A DNA stretch of 38,979 bases from an uncultured Alphaproteobacteria bacterium (GCA_944391725.1 CALXUQ010000013.1:1-38979); one strand, 5' to 3'. Positions 18,271 to 27,961 are shown, numbered from the stretch's first letter. Numbers and translations: made by a program. The notes: generated by a model from the sequence alone, not told the origin.

Positions 18271-18960
18271 ATGGAGAACAATTCCGCTCATATTCTGGTT
18301 GTAGATGATGATAACCGCATTCGTTCGCTGTTGCAGCGTTTTTTGCGTGACAATGAGTTTTACGTCAGTGTTGCCAAAGATGCTGCCTCTGCGCGCGAGA
18401 TGTTGAAAGAATATCGGTTTGACCTTTTGATTGTCGACATCATGATGCCCGAAGAAAGCGGATTAGAGTTTTTGCAAACTTTGCGCCAAGAGAGCAATGT
18501 TCCGGTGATTATGCTCACCGCCATGGGCGAAACTGCCGACCGCATCAGCGGGCTTGAATGTGGGGCAGATGACTATTTGCCCAAACCTTTTGAGCCCAAA
18601 GAACTGGTGTTGCGTATTAAGAGCATTTTGCGACGCGCCCCGCAAACCGATAAGGCCGCGGTCGAGAAGTTAAACTTGGGTCTTTGTTGCTATGATATGA
18701 ACAAAAAAGAACTCTTAAGCAAACAGGGAGCCATCATTCATATCACTCCGGTTGAGCAGGCCATGTTAAGTGTCTTGGGGCAAAAGTCGGGACAAATTTT
18801 CAGCCGCGAAAAATTGGCCGAGATTTTGGGAGCCGGACAAAGTCCTCGCTCCATTGATGTGCAGATAACCCGTCTGCGCAAAAAGATAGAAAAAGATTCT
18901 AAAAATCCTCGCTATTTGCAAACCGTGCGGGGTAAAGGTTATATGTTGCTGCCCGAATAG
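18271..18960 (+). CDS. OmpR-family response regulator
   Basis: The 229-residue protein has a receiver domain (acidic D12-D14, phospho-acceptor D56 in LLIVDIMMPE, lysine in YLPKPFEP) and a C-terminal winged-helix DNA-binding domain (about 130-228) ending with SIDVQITRLRKKIEKDSKNPRYLQ and VRGKGYML. It is followed after 25 bases by a cognate EnvZ-like kinase, so the pair form a two-component system. Sequence style is OmpR/PetR-like. Targets cannot be deduced from the window. Confidence 0.95.
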   Translation: MENNSAHILVVDDDNRIRSLLQRFLRDNEFYVSVAKDAASAREMLKEYRFDLLIVDIMMPEESGLEFLQTLRQESNVPVIMLTAMGETADRISGLECGADDYLPKPFEPKELVLRIKSILRRAPQTDKAAVEKLNLGLCCYDMNKKELLSKQGAIIHITPVEQAMLSVLGQKSGQIFSREKLAEILGAGQSPRSIDVQITRLRKKIEKDSKNPRYLQTVRGKGYMLLPE

Positions 18961-18985
18961 GGAAGAAGATTAAGAGAGGTGTAAA

Positions 18986-20344
18986 ATGCACATAAAGTTT
19001 CCCAAAAAAGTTGACAATGCCTTGCGGTATTTGAAATTGAAGTTGTTGCCAAAAACTTTGTTTTTCCGCACCATGCTTTTGATATTCATTCCGCTGATTG
19101 TGGTGCAGGTGGTATCAATTTTTGTGTTCTTTGACAGCAACTGGTGGCGCGTTGGTCGCAACTTGTCCAACAACTTGGTTTCCAATATGGATTTTACCAT
19201 GGAGCTCATTGACCGCCACCCCAAACAGATTGAGGAGATTCGTCAACTTTCGGAGCAAAATTTTGGCTTGAAAGTGGATTATTATAGCAATACCGAAAAA
19301 CAGCAAGAAATCACCAAGGCCACCCGCGGTAATAAGTTGATAACCGGTTTCTTGGAAGACATGCTCAAAGAGCGCTTCCCCGATGCAGTGAGCAGCATTT
19401 ACCTTTCGCAAAAATCCAACGATATGGTAATCATTGTTGACCGCGCGGCCGGCGCCTTCAAATTCACCACTAACGAAAAGAAAATTTTTAGTTCTTCTAT
19501 GTTCTTGTTCATTGGCTGGATGGTTGGCACTTCAATTTTGCTGTTTTTGGTGGCGGTACTGTTTTTGCGCATTCAAGTCCGTTCCATTGCCGAACTGGCC
19601 CAAGTTGCCGAAGACTTTGGTAAGGGTATCGATAACAAAAACTTCAAACCTTATGGTTCGTCAGAAGTCAGAAAAGCCGCCATTGCTTTTATTAAGATGA
19701 AAGAGCGCATTCAACGTCAGATAAGTGAGCGCACTCAGATGTTGGCCGGAGTTTCGCACGATTTGCGTACCCCGCTGACCCGCATGAAATTGCAGGTGGC
19801 TCTGTTACCTGAAGGCGAAGACCGCAAAGATTTTCTCTCTGATATTGATGAGATGGAAAAAATGCTTGATGGCTATTTGTCTTTTGTCAGTGGAGAAGCC
19901 GGAGAGAGGTCTTCCTTTGTTGATATGAATGAGCTGATTTTGAGCATCATCAACAAATTCCGCAACAAAAAGGCCCTGATTAGATATTCTACCAACGACC
20001 AGGTTAGCGCAATTCAGGGACGCGAGCAAGCCTTGAAACGCGCCTTGACCAATGTCATTTCCAATGCTTTCCGTTATGGTAAGACCATTGCGGTTAAGCT
20101 TGAAAGCAACAATAACAAGCTGGAAATTTCTGTTGATGACGATGGACCGGGAATTCCGGCCGATAAACGCGAAGATGTCTTCAAAGCCTTTTATCGGATT
20201 GAAGGCTCACGCAACAAAGAAACCGGCGGCGTCGGCTTGGGCTTGTCCATTGCTAAAGATGTTATTGCCTCTCACGGTGGCAAGATAGAACTCTTGGACA
20301 GCGAACTCGGCGGCTTGAAGGTTTTGATTAGTATTCCGCTCTAA
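18986..20344 (+). CDS. EnvZ-like sensor histidine kinase
   Basis: A 452-residue inner-membrane kinase. Two membrane segments (about 28-50 and 168-194) enclose a periplasmic sensor region of about 115 residues. A HAMP region follows, then the dimerisation/phospho-acceptor motif AGVSHDLRTPLTRMK with H258. The C-terminal ATPase carries an N box (NVISNAFRYG), G1 box (DDDGPGIP), F-like region and G2 box (GVGLGLSIAKDVIASHGG). It would autophosphorylate and pass the phosphate to the regulator encoded just upstream. The downstream acidic-protein gene starts 14 bases after its stop, so it may belong to the same transcript. Confidence 0.95.
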   Translation: MHIKFPKKVDNALRYLKLKLLPKTLFFRTMLLIFIPLIVVQVVSIFVFFDSNWWRVGRNLSNNLVSNMDFTMELIDRHPKQIEEIRQLSEQNFGLKVDYYSNTEKQQEITKATRGNKLITGFLEDMLKERFPDAVSSIYLSQKSNDMVIIVDRAAGAFKFTTNEKKIFSSSMFLFIGWMVGTSILLFLVAVLFLRIQVRSIAELAQVAEDFGKGIDNKNFKPYGSSEVRKAAIAFIKMKERIQRQISERTQMLAGVSHDLRTPLTRMKLQVALLPEGEDRKDFLSDIDEMEKMLDGYLSFVSGEAGERSSFVDMNELILSIINKFRNKKALIRYSTNDQVSAIQGREQALKRALTNVISNAFRYGKTIAVKLESNNNKLEISVDDDGPGIPADKREDVFKAFYRIEGSRNKETGGVGLGLSIAKDVIASHGGKIELLDSELGGLKVLISIPL

Positions 20345-20358
20345 TGATGGGATAACAA

Positions 20359-21636
20359 ATGGTAGATGAGATAGAAAATAAAAACTCAGACAGCGATTTG
20401 GAGGCCGATTTTCCGAGCTTTTTGCGTTCGGATAATCCGGAAAACCAAGAGCACGACATCAATCATTTTTTGGAAGATGATACCTCTGCTGAAAGCCAAG
20501 CCGAGGTTCCCCAAACTTTAAGCAGTTGGAATGATGGTTTTGATGAGGCCGACAAAGCGGATGGCAGTGCAGATTGGGATTTGGACTTAGGCGATATCAA
20601 CGCACCGATAGACAACCTCAATCTGGAAGATAACGCTGATATTAACCAGCCGCTATATGATGAATCTGCCGTCTCAGAGGTTATGGAAAGCACCACGGCT
20701 GAGCCGGTTGCAGATTTGCCGGAAGCAGTTTCTGCTCCTCTTGCCACGGAACAACCAGATACCGACATGCCCGATGATAGCGAAATCGGCGAAGCCGAAA
20801 TCAGTGCCGCCATGGAAGATGAGCAAGTTGTAGAAGATGCCGGCTCTAATTCTGGCATAAATTTTCTTAATGAAGATAAGGACACTTCATCCCCAACCGA
20901 GACTAAAATTCCCAATCCGGAAGATTATATGTCGTTTGATATTCCGCTGGACGAATTGGCGCGTAGTGAAAATGCCGCAACTCCGGCTCAAGAGGAAATT
21001 CCTGAATCGGAATTTATTGCGCAACATGCAAATGTTAATCTTCACGATATGCCCAAAGAAACGTTTGTTGAAGATAGCGACCAGCCTTATGTAGAGGTCT
21101 TGCCCGGCAATCAAAATATGAACCCGGATGAATATATGTCTTATGATTTGCCCGAAAGCGCCTTGGGAGCAACTCAGCCTAAGGCCACTCCGGAAGTTTC
21201 TCAACCAAAATCCCCGACAAATACGCCCGAGAATTCTGCCTCCCAAGCGGAAACATTAACAACGTCTTTGTCAACAAGTAAGGTTGGGCAAGCCGAAAAA
21301 GAAACTTTACAAATGTTCAAATGGTATTCCGGACATATTGATGATAAATATTACCGCTTTTCGGCCGAAGCTCCGTCCGGCGAGTTCAAAGGGACGGCAG
21401 AGCAAAATAGTATTTATGTTGACATTGGCACTTCAGCCTATGGTTGGAATGTTACATTTGACAATGGCATCAGTATGAATTTGGCCGATGTTAAAGAATT
21501 TCAATTAAGAAACGGGCGCCTTCCGTGTGCCGATGGTGTTATCACTTATGGCGCTACCGGCCTCAAATTTAGTCAAGTCGAGCGCATTGTTGTTGGCAGC
21601 ATTCCGGAATATTTTCACTATGGCTATCAGAGCTGA
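20359..21636 (+). CDS. Long acidic protein with conserved C-terminal domain, unknown function
   Basis: I do not recognise this 425-residue protein. Residues 1-305 are low-complexity and strongly acidic (Asp/Glu/Ala/Pro), probably disordered, with no signal peptide. Within them a motif NP(E/D)(D/E)YMS(F/Y)D(I/L)P occurs twice, at 186-196 and 255-265. Residues about 308-425 look like a folded beta-rich domain with many aromatic residues (MFKWYSGHIDDKYYRF, TSAYGWNVTFDNG, PEYFHYGYQ). It is the third gene after the OmpR/EnvZ-type pair, 14 bases from the kinase stop, and ends at a strong terminator. A cytoplasmic partner or output protein of the system is one possibility. Confidence 0.75.
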   Translation: MVDEIENKNSDSDLEADFPSFLRSDNPENQEHDINHFLEDDTSAESQAEVPQTLSSWNDGFDEADKADGSADWDLDLGDINAPIDNLNLEDNADINQPLYDESAVSEVMESTTAEPVADLPEAVSAPLATEQPDTDMPDDSEIGEAEISAAMEDEQVVEDAGSNSGINFLNEDKDTSSPTETKIPNPEDYMSFDIPLDELARSENAATPAQEEIPESEFIAQHANVNLHDMPKETFVEDSDQPYVEVLPGNQNMNPDEYMSYDLPESALGATQPKATPEVSQPKSPTNTPENSASQAETLTTSLSTSKVGQAEKETLQMFKWYSGHIDDKYYRFSAEAPSGEFKGTAEQNSIYVDIGTSAYGWNVTFDNGISMNLADVKEFQLRNGRLPCADGVITYGATGLKFSQVERIVVGSIPEYFHYGYQS

Positions 21637-21682
21637 TACATTTATCATTATCAACTCATATCCCAACGGTTCCAAATACAAC

Positions 21683-21712
21683 AAAACGCCCTCACATCAT
21701 AGGGCGTTTTTT
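21683..21712 (+). terminator. Terminator after the two-component operon
   Basis: AAAACGCCCT (21683-21692) pairs perfectly with AGGGCGTTTT (21701-21710) around an eight-base loop, followed by more T residues. It closes the regulator-kinase-acidic protein unit and, read on the other strand, also lies beyond the end of the convergent lipoprotein gene. Confidence 0.88.
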
Positions 21713-21740
21713 ATGGCATAATCAAATTAAAACCGATAGT

Positions 21741-22874
21741 TTACTTGTTCTCATTAGCCTTTTTGAGTTCTTCGGCCAGCTTATTTCCACTGGTCACGCT
21801 ATATGAAGTCGGCGCAATCTGCATTGGCTGTTCTGGGCGCTGAACCTTTGTTTCATCTATTTGCTTATCTGCATCGGTTACCGGAGCCGTCTCTTGAGTT
21901 TGGCTGGCCGAGCTTTGAGCTGTTTGTTCGGCACTTGGCTGAGGTTCCATCTCGGTCTGGACTTCTGTTTCCGGCAGTGGAGCGGCTGTCTTTTGCGGCG
22001 CTAGTGGAAAGATTTGTACTCCGCTTTGAGTAAAAGCTGCATCATCTTGCGATTCTACATTAGCCGAGATTGGTTGTTGATTTTGTTTCGGGCGAGAATA
22101 TGCCGGAGATTGAGCCGTAGATTTTTGCGGATCTGCCAACACCGGAGATAGTTTTTGCGTATACTTAGGCAAGCGCAACATCATATATCCGGTTCCGCCG
22201 CCATAAGCCGGTCCGGAAACACCTATGGAGTAATATCCACCGATAAACCCGAAATCAAGATCAATATAATCAATTGCCAAGACGGTTTTGATTGTAGAAT
22301 ATCCGATAGTAGTCATTTTACAGCGATAACCGATATCCTCAATCATAATATGGTTAACATTTCTGGCAAAAGAAACGGCCTTAGCCGGAGTGCAGTCCGG
22401 AGATTGACCGTTGTAGGTCACATTATAATTCAGCACCAAGTTAATTTGTTGATTTTTGCTTCCGATAATCACGTCGGTAATATTGACAGAATCAATATAC
22501 ATATGAGCCGGAGTGATTCCGACTTTAAGCGGCATTGTAAGATAATTTTCGGTGCAAGTATGAGCAGCGGCATTAGCCTCACAAATCAGGGCGGTCTGAT
22601 GATTATTATTTTCAAACAAATGCACCAAACTATTGTAGATATACTCGCGCGACATAGAAAGCTTGGCCGGTGCGCATTGACGACTGCGGCACACAACAAT
22701 AGACTTCGGATTCCGCAACGGAGCATTAGTCACATTTTGGGCATCACGTTTAGTCCATTCATTTTCAAAAGCTTCCCCTCTCATCACTTGCTGTAGGGAG
22801 TAAAAACATCCGCACCCTCCAAGCGAGAGCATCAAAGAGGCAATAACAAGCTGTTTACTGGTATTTCTCCACAC
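21741..22874 (-). CDS. Predicted lipoprotein with Pro/Gln/Glu-rich tail
   Basis: A 377-residue exported protein I cannot assign to a family. The N-terminus has a short basic part, a hydrophobic stretch and a lipobox LGGC with the lipidation cysteine at 21, so it should be membrane anchored. Residues about 55-250 look folded, with several cysteines (CRSRQCAPAK, CEANAAAHTC, CTPAKA, YRCKM) that could form periplasmic disulfides, and a Gly/Tyr-rich end (GGYYSIGVSGPAYGGGTGY). Residues about 260-377 are a Gln/Pro/Glu/Thr-rich, probably disordered region. It is a single-gene unit convergent with the acidic-protein operon. Confidence 0.78.
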   Translation of the reverse strand: MWRNTSKQLVIASLMLSLGGCGCFYSLQQVMRGEAFENEWTKRDAQNVTNAPLRNPKSIVVCRSRQCAPAKLSMSREYIYNSLVHLFENNNHQTALICEANAAAHTCTENYLTMPLKVGITPAHMYIDSVNITDVIIGSKNQQINLVLNYNVTYNGQSPDCTPAKAVSFARNVNHIMIEDIGYRCKMTTIGYSTIKTVLAIDYIDLDFGFIGGYYSIGVSGPAYGGGTGYMMLRLPKYTQKLSPVLADPQKSTAQSPAYSRPKQNQQPISANVESQDDAAFTQSGVQIFPLAPQKTAAPLPETEVQTEMEPQPSAEQTAQSSASQTQETAPVTDADKQIDETKVQRPEQPMQIAPTSYSVTSGNKLAEELKKANENK

Positions 22875-22994
22875 TTTACGCGACCTTTTCTGATAAATCC
22901 TGCGCTTATATTAAGACAAAGAATTGCAAACAACAAACAAATTTGTTAGGTTATTAAACACAAATTTCATATTAACCACTCAGAGCAATAAAAA

Positions 22995-23468
22995 TTGAAT
23001 GTATTAGTGACAATATTAGGTCTGATTTTGAGCATAGCACAAGCCGGACAAATAGTTAAAGTTGTCGACGGCGACAGTCTATTTGTCGGAAAGACCGAAA
23101 TCAGGCTTGAGGGGATAGACGCTCCCGAATACCACCAAAACTGCTATAATGCGAAAGGAAAAGCTTATCCATGCGGCAAGCTTGCCTACCAAGCATTGAA
23201 AAAACTGATGTCGGGAAAAAAGGTACGTTGTCGCAAAATTGTAAAGGACAAATATCATCGTGAGGTTTCCGAATGTTGGGCCGGTGACATAAATATCAAT
23301 GAGTGGATGGTCAAAAACGGTTGGGCAGTGGCTTACACGCGCTATACCAAAGCCTATGAGAGCGCAGAGTCTGAGGCCAAGACTCAGCATCGGGGGATCT
23401 GGCAAGGCCGTTTTTTGAAGCCGGAATATTACCGAATTTTGCAAAAAGAAGCCTCAAAACAGCACTAA
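22995..23468 (+). CDS. Secreted SNase-like (thermonuclease) nuclease
   Basis: A 157-residue staphylococcal-nuclease-fold protein with an N-terminal signal peptide (LVTILGLILSIAQA, cleavage before G). The fold signatures are VVDGDSLFV, IRLEGIDAPE (equivalent of the catalytic Arg and Glu region) and DKYHREVSE with the second arginine, then the helix NEWMVKNGWAVAY. Such enzymes cut DNA and RNA with Ca2+ in the periplasm or outside. An in-frame stop at 22989 leaves TTG at 22995 or GTG at 23007 as starts; TTG gives the better signal peptide, but there is no strong ribosome site. Several cysteines may form disulfides. Confidence 0.85.
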   Translation: MNVLVTILGLILSIAQAGQIVKVVDGDSLFVGKTEIRLEGIDAPEYHQNCYNAKGKAYPCGKLAYQALKKLMSGKKVRCRKIVKDKYHREVSECWAGDININEWMVKNGWAVAYTRYTKAYESAESEAKTQHRGIWQGRFLKPEYYRILQKEASKQH

Positions 23469-23492
23469 GTTAAAAAAAAGATTAGATTTCTG

Positions 23493-23520
23493 TTGACAGC
23501 GCCGAAAAGTTCTGTATATT
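23493..23520 (+). promoter_or_regulatory. Promoter of the rplU-rpmA operon
   Basis: A consensus TTGACA (23493-23498) and TATATT (23515-23520) are separated by 16 bases and lie about 40 bases before the rplU start. This is one of the strongest promoter matches in the window, as expected for ribosomal protein genes. Confidence 0.72.
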
Positions 23521-23561
23521 GCAATCAACGTTTTATGTTTAAAATAATAAGGTGAAGAAAA

Positions 23562-23864
23562 ATGTACGCAGTAATTAAAACAGGCGGAAAACAATATAAA
23601 GTCGCATCTGGCGATGTCTTGAAGATTGAAAAGATTGCCGGCGAAGCTGGCCAAGAAGTTGTTTTTAATGAAGTATTGGCTATTGATGAAACCGTTGGAA
23701 CTCCGTTGGTAGCAGGTGCTAGCGTAAAAGCTACTGTTATCAAACAAGCTCGTGATGCAAAAATCATTGTTTTCAAAAAGAAAAGAAGACAAAACTATCG
23801 TCGTAAAAACGGCCACAGACAGAGCATTACTCTGGTCAAGATTACCGAAATTTGTGGCAAATAA
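23562..23864 (+). CDS. rplU: 50S ribosomal protein L21
   Basis: The 100-residue protein begins [18 protein letters not shown], the diagnostic L21 N-terminus, and ends with the basic [13 protein letters not shown] segment and ITLVKITEI motif. L21 binds 23S rRNA in the large subunit. It is followed 22 bases later by rpmA, the universal pairing, and is preceded by a strong promoter. Confidence 0.98.
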   Translation: MYAVIKTGGKQYKVASGDVLKIEKIAGEAGQEVVFNEVLAIDETVGTPLVAGASVKATVIKQARDAKIIVFKKKRRQNYRRKNGHRQSITLVKITEICGK

Positions 23865-23886
23865 GTAGTTAAGGGAGAGTATAGAA

Positions 23887-24141
23887 ATGGCACATAAGAA
23901 GTCAGGTGGTAGTTCCAATAACGGACGCGATTCCGAAGGACGCCGTTTAGGTATTAAGAAATTTGGCGGCGAAAGCGTAATTGCCGGAAACATCATCGTT
24001 CGTCAAAGAGGCACCCAATACCATCCGGGCAAAAATGTTGGCATGGGCAAAGACCACACCATTTTTGCTAAAACTGCCGGAAAAGTTGAGTTTGTCAAGA
24101 AAGCTGGCGACAAAACTTTCGTTTCGGTGGTTGCCGAATAA
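23887..24141 (+). CDS. rpmA: 50S ribosomal protein L27
   Basis: The 84-residue protein starts [20 protein letters not shown], the flexible N-terminal extension that reaches the peptidyl-transferase centre, followed by [10 protein letters not shown] and the beta-barrel body with QRGTQYHPG and [10 protein letters not shown]. Unlike Firmicute L27 there is no cleavable N-terminal extension. A hairpin lies just downstream. Confidence 0.98.
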   Translation: MAHKKSGGSSNNGRDSEGRRLGIKKFGGESVIAGNIIVRQRGTQYHPGKNVGMGKDHTIFAKTAGKVEFVKKAGDKTFVSVVAE

Positions 24142-24164
24142 GGTATTACCAAGTTTACGGTGGA

Positions 24165-24190
24165 GGGGGTGTGCAAACATCCCCTTTACT
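24165..24190 (+). terminator. Hairpin with GCAA loop after rpmA
   Basis: GGGGGTGT (24165-24172) pairs with ACATCCCC (24177-24184), including one G-U pair, around a GCAA tetraloop of the GNRA type, followed by TTTACTTTT. It would end most rplU-rpmA transcripts before obgE or act as an attenuator that lowers obgE expression relative to the ribosomal genes. Confidence 0.7.
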
Positions 24191-24227
24191 TTTAAGTAAA
24201 ATTGCTTAAATTAGAAATATAATTTAA

Positions 24228-25313
<1,086 letters not shown>

Positions 25314-25337
25314 TATCAGGAAAAAGGAGATATTTTC

Positions 25338-25718
25338 GTGAGTAAAGCAACTGCCAAAAAGAAGGTTTCAGAAGACATCCGGATTGATGAGCAAATTTTG
25401 CATATTGTGATGGATGCTCTTGAAGACAGTAAAGCTGAGGACATTGTTTGTATAGACTTGCAGGGCAAAACCTCTATTGCCAGCTATATGGTAATTGCGA
25501 GCGGTACGTCACAGCGCCACGTTGCCTCCACGGCCGAACGCGTTCAGGAAAGACTAAAAGCCGCCGGTTTTAGCTCCGCCATTGAAGGCGAAGAAAAAGC
25601 CGATTGGGTCTTGATTGATGCCTTTGATGTCATTGTGCATATTTTCCGTCCCGAAGTTCGTGAATTTTACAATCTGGAAAAGATGTGGAGTTCGGTCGCC
25701 GAAATCCGCAAAAAGTAG
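25338..25718 (+). CDS. rsfS: Ribosomal silencing factor RsfS
   Basis: The 126-residue protein matches the RsfS/Iojap family, which binds L14 and blocks subunit joining in stationary phase: an N-terminal helix, then AEDIVCIDLQGKTSIASYMVIASGTSQRHV (core motif D-x-SGTS), EGEEKADWVLIDAFDVIVHIF and the closing FRPEVREFYNLEKMW. It starts with GTG? No: the ATG-equivalent start codon at 25338 is GTG, preceded by AAAGGAG. It lies between obgE and rlmH; proBA and nadD, which often stand between obgE and rsfS in alphaproteobacteria, are absent. Confidence 0.96.
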   Translation: MSKATAKKKVSEDIRIDEQILHIVMDALEDSKAEDIVCIDLQGKTSIASYMVIASGTSQRHVASTAERVQERLKAAGFSSAIEGEEKADWVLIDAFDVIVHIFRPEVREFYNLEKMWSSVAEIRKK

Positions 25719-25730
25719 CTGAGGCAAGCC

Positions 25731-26171
25731 ATGCGCGTTAGTATCATTGCAATTGGCAAATGCAAAAAAAATTCTCCCGAGGCCGCAATAATTGCTGAAT
25801 ATGTCAAACGCTCCGGCTGGAATATCCAGATTAAAGAAATGGATAATGCCACTCAGGAAGCCGAGGCCGATTTTTTGCAAAAGTCCATTCCCCATGGTGG
25901 CAAAGTGGTAGTTTTAGATGAACGAGGCGAAAACTTAAAAAGTTTGGAGCTGGCCGCCAAGGTTGAAAAATGGATGAGTGAAGGCTGTTCGGAAATTTGT
26001 TTTTTGATTGGTGGTGCCGACGGACATTTGCAGTCCACTCGCGATAAAGCCGATTTGTTGCTATCATTTGGCAAACTGACCTTGCCGCATATGTTGATGA
26101 GAGCCGTTTTAAGCGAGCAGATATATCGGATTCAGACCATCATTAATCATCACCCCTATCATCGTGAATAA
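25731..26171 (+). CDS. rlmH: 23S rRNA (pseudouridine1915-N3)-methyltransferase RlmH
   Basis: The 146-residue SPOUT-class enzyme methylates pseudouridine 1915 in helix 69 of 23S rRNA using SAM. Diagnostic parts: VVVLDERGENLKSLELA, the SAM-binding knot FLIGGADGH, SFGKLTLPHMLMRAVLSEQIYR and the C-terminal NHHPYHRE containing the catalytic Tyr/His. It follows rsfS by 12 bases, the usual pairing, and is closed by a hairpin terminator. Confidence 0.97.
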   Translation: MRVSIIAIGKCKKNSPEAAIIAEYVKRSGWNIQIKEMDNATQEAEADFLQKSIPHGGKVVVLDERGENLKSLELAAKVEKWMSEGCSEICFLIGGADGHLQSTRDKADLLLSFGKLTLPHMLMRAVLSEQIYRIQTIINHHPYHRE

Positions 26172-26184
26172 TGATTTGAGGCAT

Positions 26185-26217
26185 AAAAAAACTCCCACAT
26201 AACATGGGAGTCTTTTT
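26185..26217. terminator. Bidirectional terminator between rlmH and M23 peptidase
   Basis: ACTCCCA (26191-26197) pairs with TGGGAGT (26205-26211) across a seven-base loop, flanked by A and T runs on both sides, so it can work for both converging transcripts. Confidence 0.82.
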
Positions 26218-26232
26218 AGTGGTAATGTTTGA

Positions 26233-27690
26233 CTATTTCTTAGCCAATTTTTTGGTTTCCGATTCGGCAAACATCGTGCTGTAAGATTTCTTGAGGTCAG
26301 CCACCATAGTTTTGAACTTTTTAAGGTTCTGTCCGCCCAAATTATTACCGGTTGCGGCTTTAATGGTTAGCGGGTTAACGCGTTTGCCGTTTTTGATAAC
26401 TTCATAGTGGAGATGCGGCCCGGTAGAACGTCCGGTGCTCCCGACATAAGCAATCAGTTGTCCTTGTTTGACACGCACGCCGGGGCGGATTCCCTTAGCA
26501 TAGCCGTTTAAGTGTCCATACGCGGTAGAAAACTCGGAATTATGACGGATTTTGATGTACTTGCCATAACCGCCATTGTACTTGGCCGCCACAATCACAC
26601 CGTCACCGCCAGCATACACGGCCGAACCTTTAGGTGCGGCATAATCAATCCCCCAGTGGATGCGCACATCTTTGTAAATAGGGTGGCGTCTTTTGCCAAA
26701 CGGAGAAGATATGCGGGCTTGTTGATAGGCCATTGGCTTTTTGTGCAAGAATTTCTTCATCGCCTGGCCTTTTTCGTTATAATAATCGACATTGCCGTTT
26801 TTATCTGCAAAACGGTATAGCGAAATTTTTTCGTTACGCAATTTGAGCGCGGCATAGAGAATATTTCCGGTTTTCACGACTTTGCCATTAGGAGCGATTC
26901 GGTTTTCATAAATAATTTCAAACTTATCCCCTTTGCGTAAATCGCGCCGAAAATCGACCGAATAAGAGAAGATTTTGATGAAGTCGGCCACGAGTCGGTG
27001 CGGCACACCGTGTTTGGACATTGAGCCGGAAAGCGAACCGGAAATAATACCGCTGGCACTGTTGATTTCATCAGTCAGCTCATCGCGATGAGTAGTCACG
27101 ACATATTGTTGCTGATCATTTTTGGTCAAGATATGACGGATACCCGAATTAGGTTCAATGAGCATACTTTCGACCGAAATCACGGTTTCGGATTGGACAT
27201 TAATTTTGGTTCTCAACAAAATTTTCTGACCCACTTTCAACAAGGTAGGGTTATACACTTGTTTAACTGTTTGATAGATATCATGAGCTTCTTTGTAGGT
27301 CAGTCCCAAGTCGGTGAACAAGGAAATGAAGGTATCGCCTTTTTTAACGGTAATTTCCTTATCGACCACTTTTTCGGATGAGCCATAATTAACCAGTTCG
27401 AATAAAGATTTAATATTATCTAGCGAATCTTTGATATAGCTTCCGGAATCGTTATCAAGAGTTTCCTCGATTCCGGCTTCGAGTTCGGACATTGGAATTT
27501 GGTCATAAGGATTAACTGAGGCATTAACATTATTATTTCTGGTCAGGGAGAGCATAAAAGCAAAAGTAACGGCGAAAGTATAGACAAGAGGCACGATTTT
27601 ATGCTTATTTTTTAGTTTGAGATTAGCATCAAAATTTTTCGCTAACAACTTCAATACTTTGAAATTAAGTTTTTTTGCTAATAAATTCAT
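26233..27690 (-). CDS. Membrane-anchored LysM / M23 murein endopeptidase
   Basis: A 485-residue envelope protein. A basic cytoplasmic N-terminus precedes one membrane segment (about 32-48), followed by a periplasmic region. A LysM-like peptidoglycan-binding part lies around 110-160 (TVKKGDTFISLFTDLGL ... LKVGQKI). The C-terminal M23 (lysostaphin-type) domain has intact zinc ligands: H345 and D349 in HWGID, and the H426-x-H428 pair in GPHLHYE. It would cut peptide crosslinks in murein for growth or division, or act as an EnvC/NlpD-like activator, but the intact ligands suggest true catalysis. The ribosome site is weak. Confidence 0.92.
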   Translation of the reverse strand: MNLLAKKLNFKVLKLLAKNFDANLKLKNKHKIVPLVYTFAVTFAFMLSLTRNNNVNASVNPYDQIPMSELEAGIEETLDNDSGSYIKDSLDNIKSLFELVNYGSSEKVVDKEITVKKGDTFISLFTDLGLTYKEAHDIYQTVKQVYNPTLLKVGQKILLRTKINVQSETVISVESMLIEPNSGIRHILTKNDQQQYVVTTHRDELTDEINSASGIISGSLSGSMSKHGVPHRLVADFIKIFSYSVDFRRDLRKGDKFEIIYENRIAPNGKVVKTGNILYAALKLRNEKISLYRFADKNGNVDYYNEKGQAMKKFLHKKPMAYQQARISSPFGKRRHPIYKDVRIHWGIDYAAPKGSAVYAGGDGVIVAAKYNGGYGKYIKIRHNSEFSTAYGHLNGYAKGIRPGVRVKQGQLIAYVGSTGRSTGPHLHYEVIKNGKRVNPLTIKAATGNNLGGQNLKKFKTMVADLKKSYSTMFAESETKKLAKK

Positions 27691-27841
27691 TGGGTTAATC
27701 TTTTTTCTGTTAAACCTAAAGTCCGAAATAAATAGTAACTTTCTTTATTATAAAATACAAACAAAAAGAAAATCACAAGTGCATAAAAAGGATAGTATCC
27801 ACATAAGATTAATTTTTTTCTAAGAAAATAAAAAAAAGTTC

Positions 27842-27870
27842 TTGCCAAGAAGAAAATTATTGGTTATAAG
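27842..27870 (+). promoter_or_regulatory. Promoter of tRNA-Asp
   Basis: TTGCCA (27842-27847) and TATAAG (27865-27870) are separated by exactly 17 bases, putting the transcript start near 27877, about 8 bases before the mature tRNA. Confidence 0.7.
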
Positions 27871-27884
27871 GGTACACGTTGAAT

Positions 27885-27961
27885 GGGGGCGTAGTTCAGT
27901 TGGTTAGAATACATGCCTGTCACGCATGGGGTCGCGAGTTCGAGCCTCGTCGCTCCCGCCA
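27885..27961 (+). tRNA. tRNA-Asp (GUC)
   Basis: A 77-nt cloverleaf can be drawn: acceptor stem GGGGGCG/CGCTCCC (one G-U pair), D arm with GTTCAGTTGGTTAGAAT, anticodon stem CATGC/GCATG enclosing CTGTCAC with anticodon GTC, variable loop GGGTC, and T arm GCGAG-TTCGAGC-CTCGT. Discriminator G and CCA are encoded (27958-27961). The anticodon reads Asp codons GAC/GAU. It has its own promoter, and its last 20 bases (27942-27961) are the left end of a 254-bp tandem repeat downstream. Confidence 0.97.

Noticed and set aside
22155-22796. 213-codon frame opposite the lipoprotein gene
   Set aside because: Antisense shadow; the minus-strand gene has a signal peptide, lipobox and biased codons, this frame has none of these.
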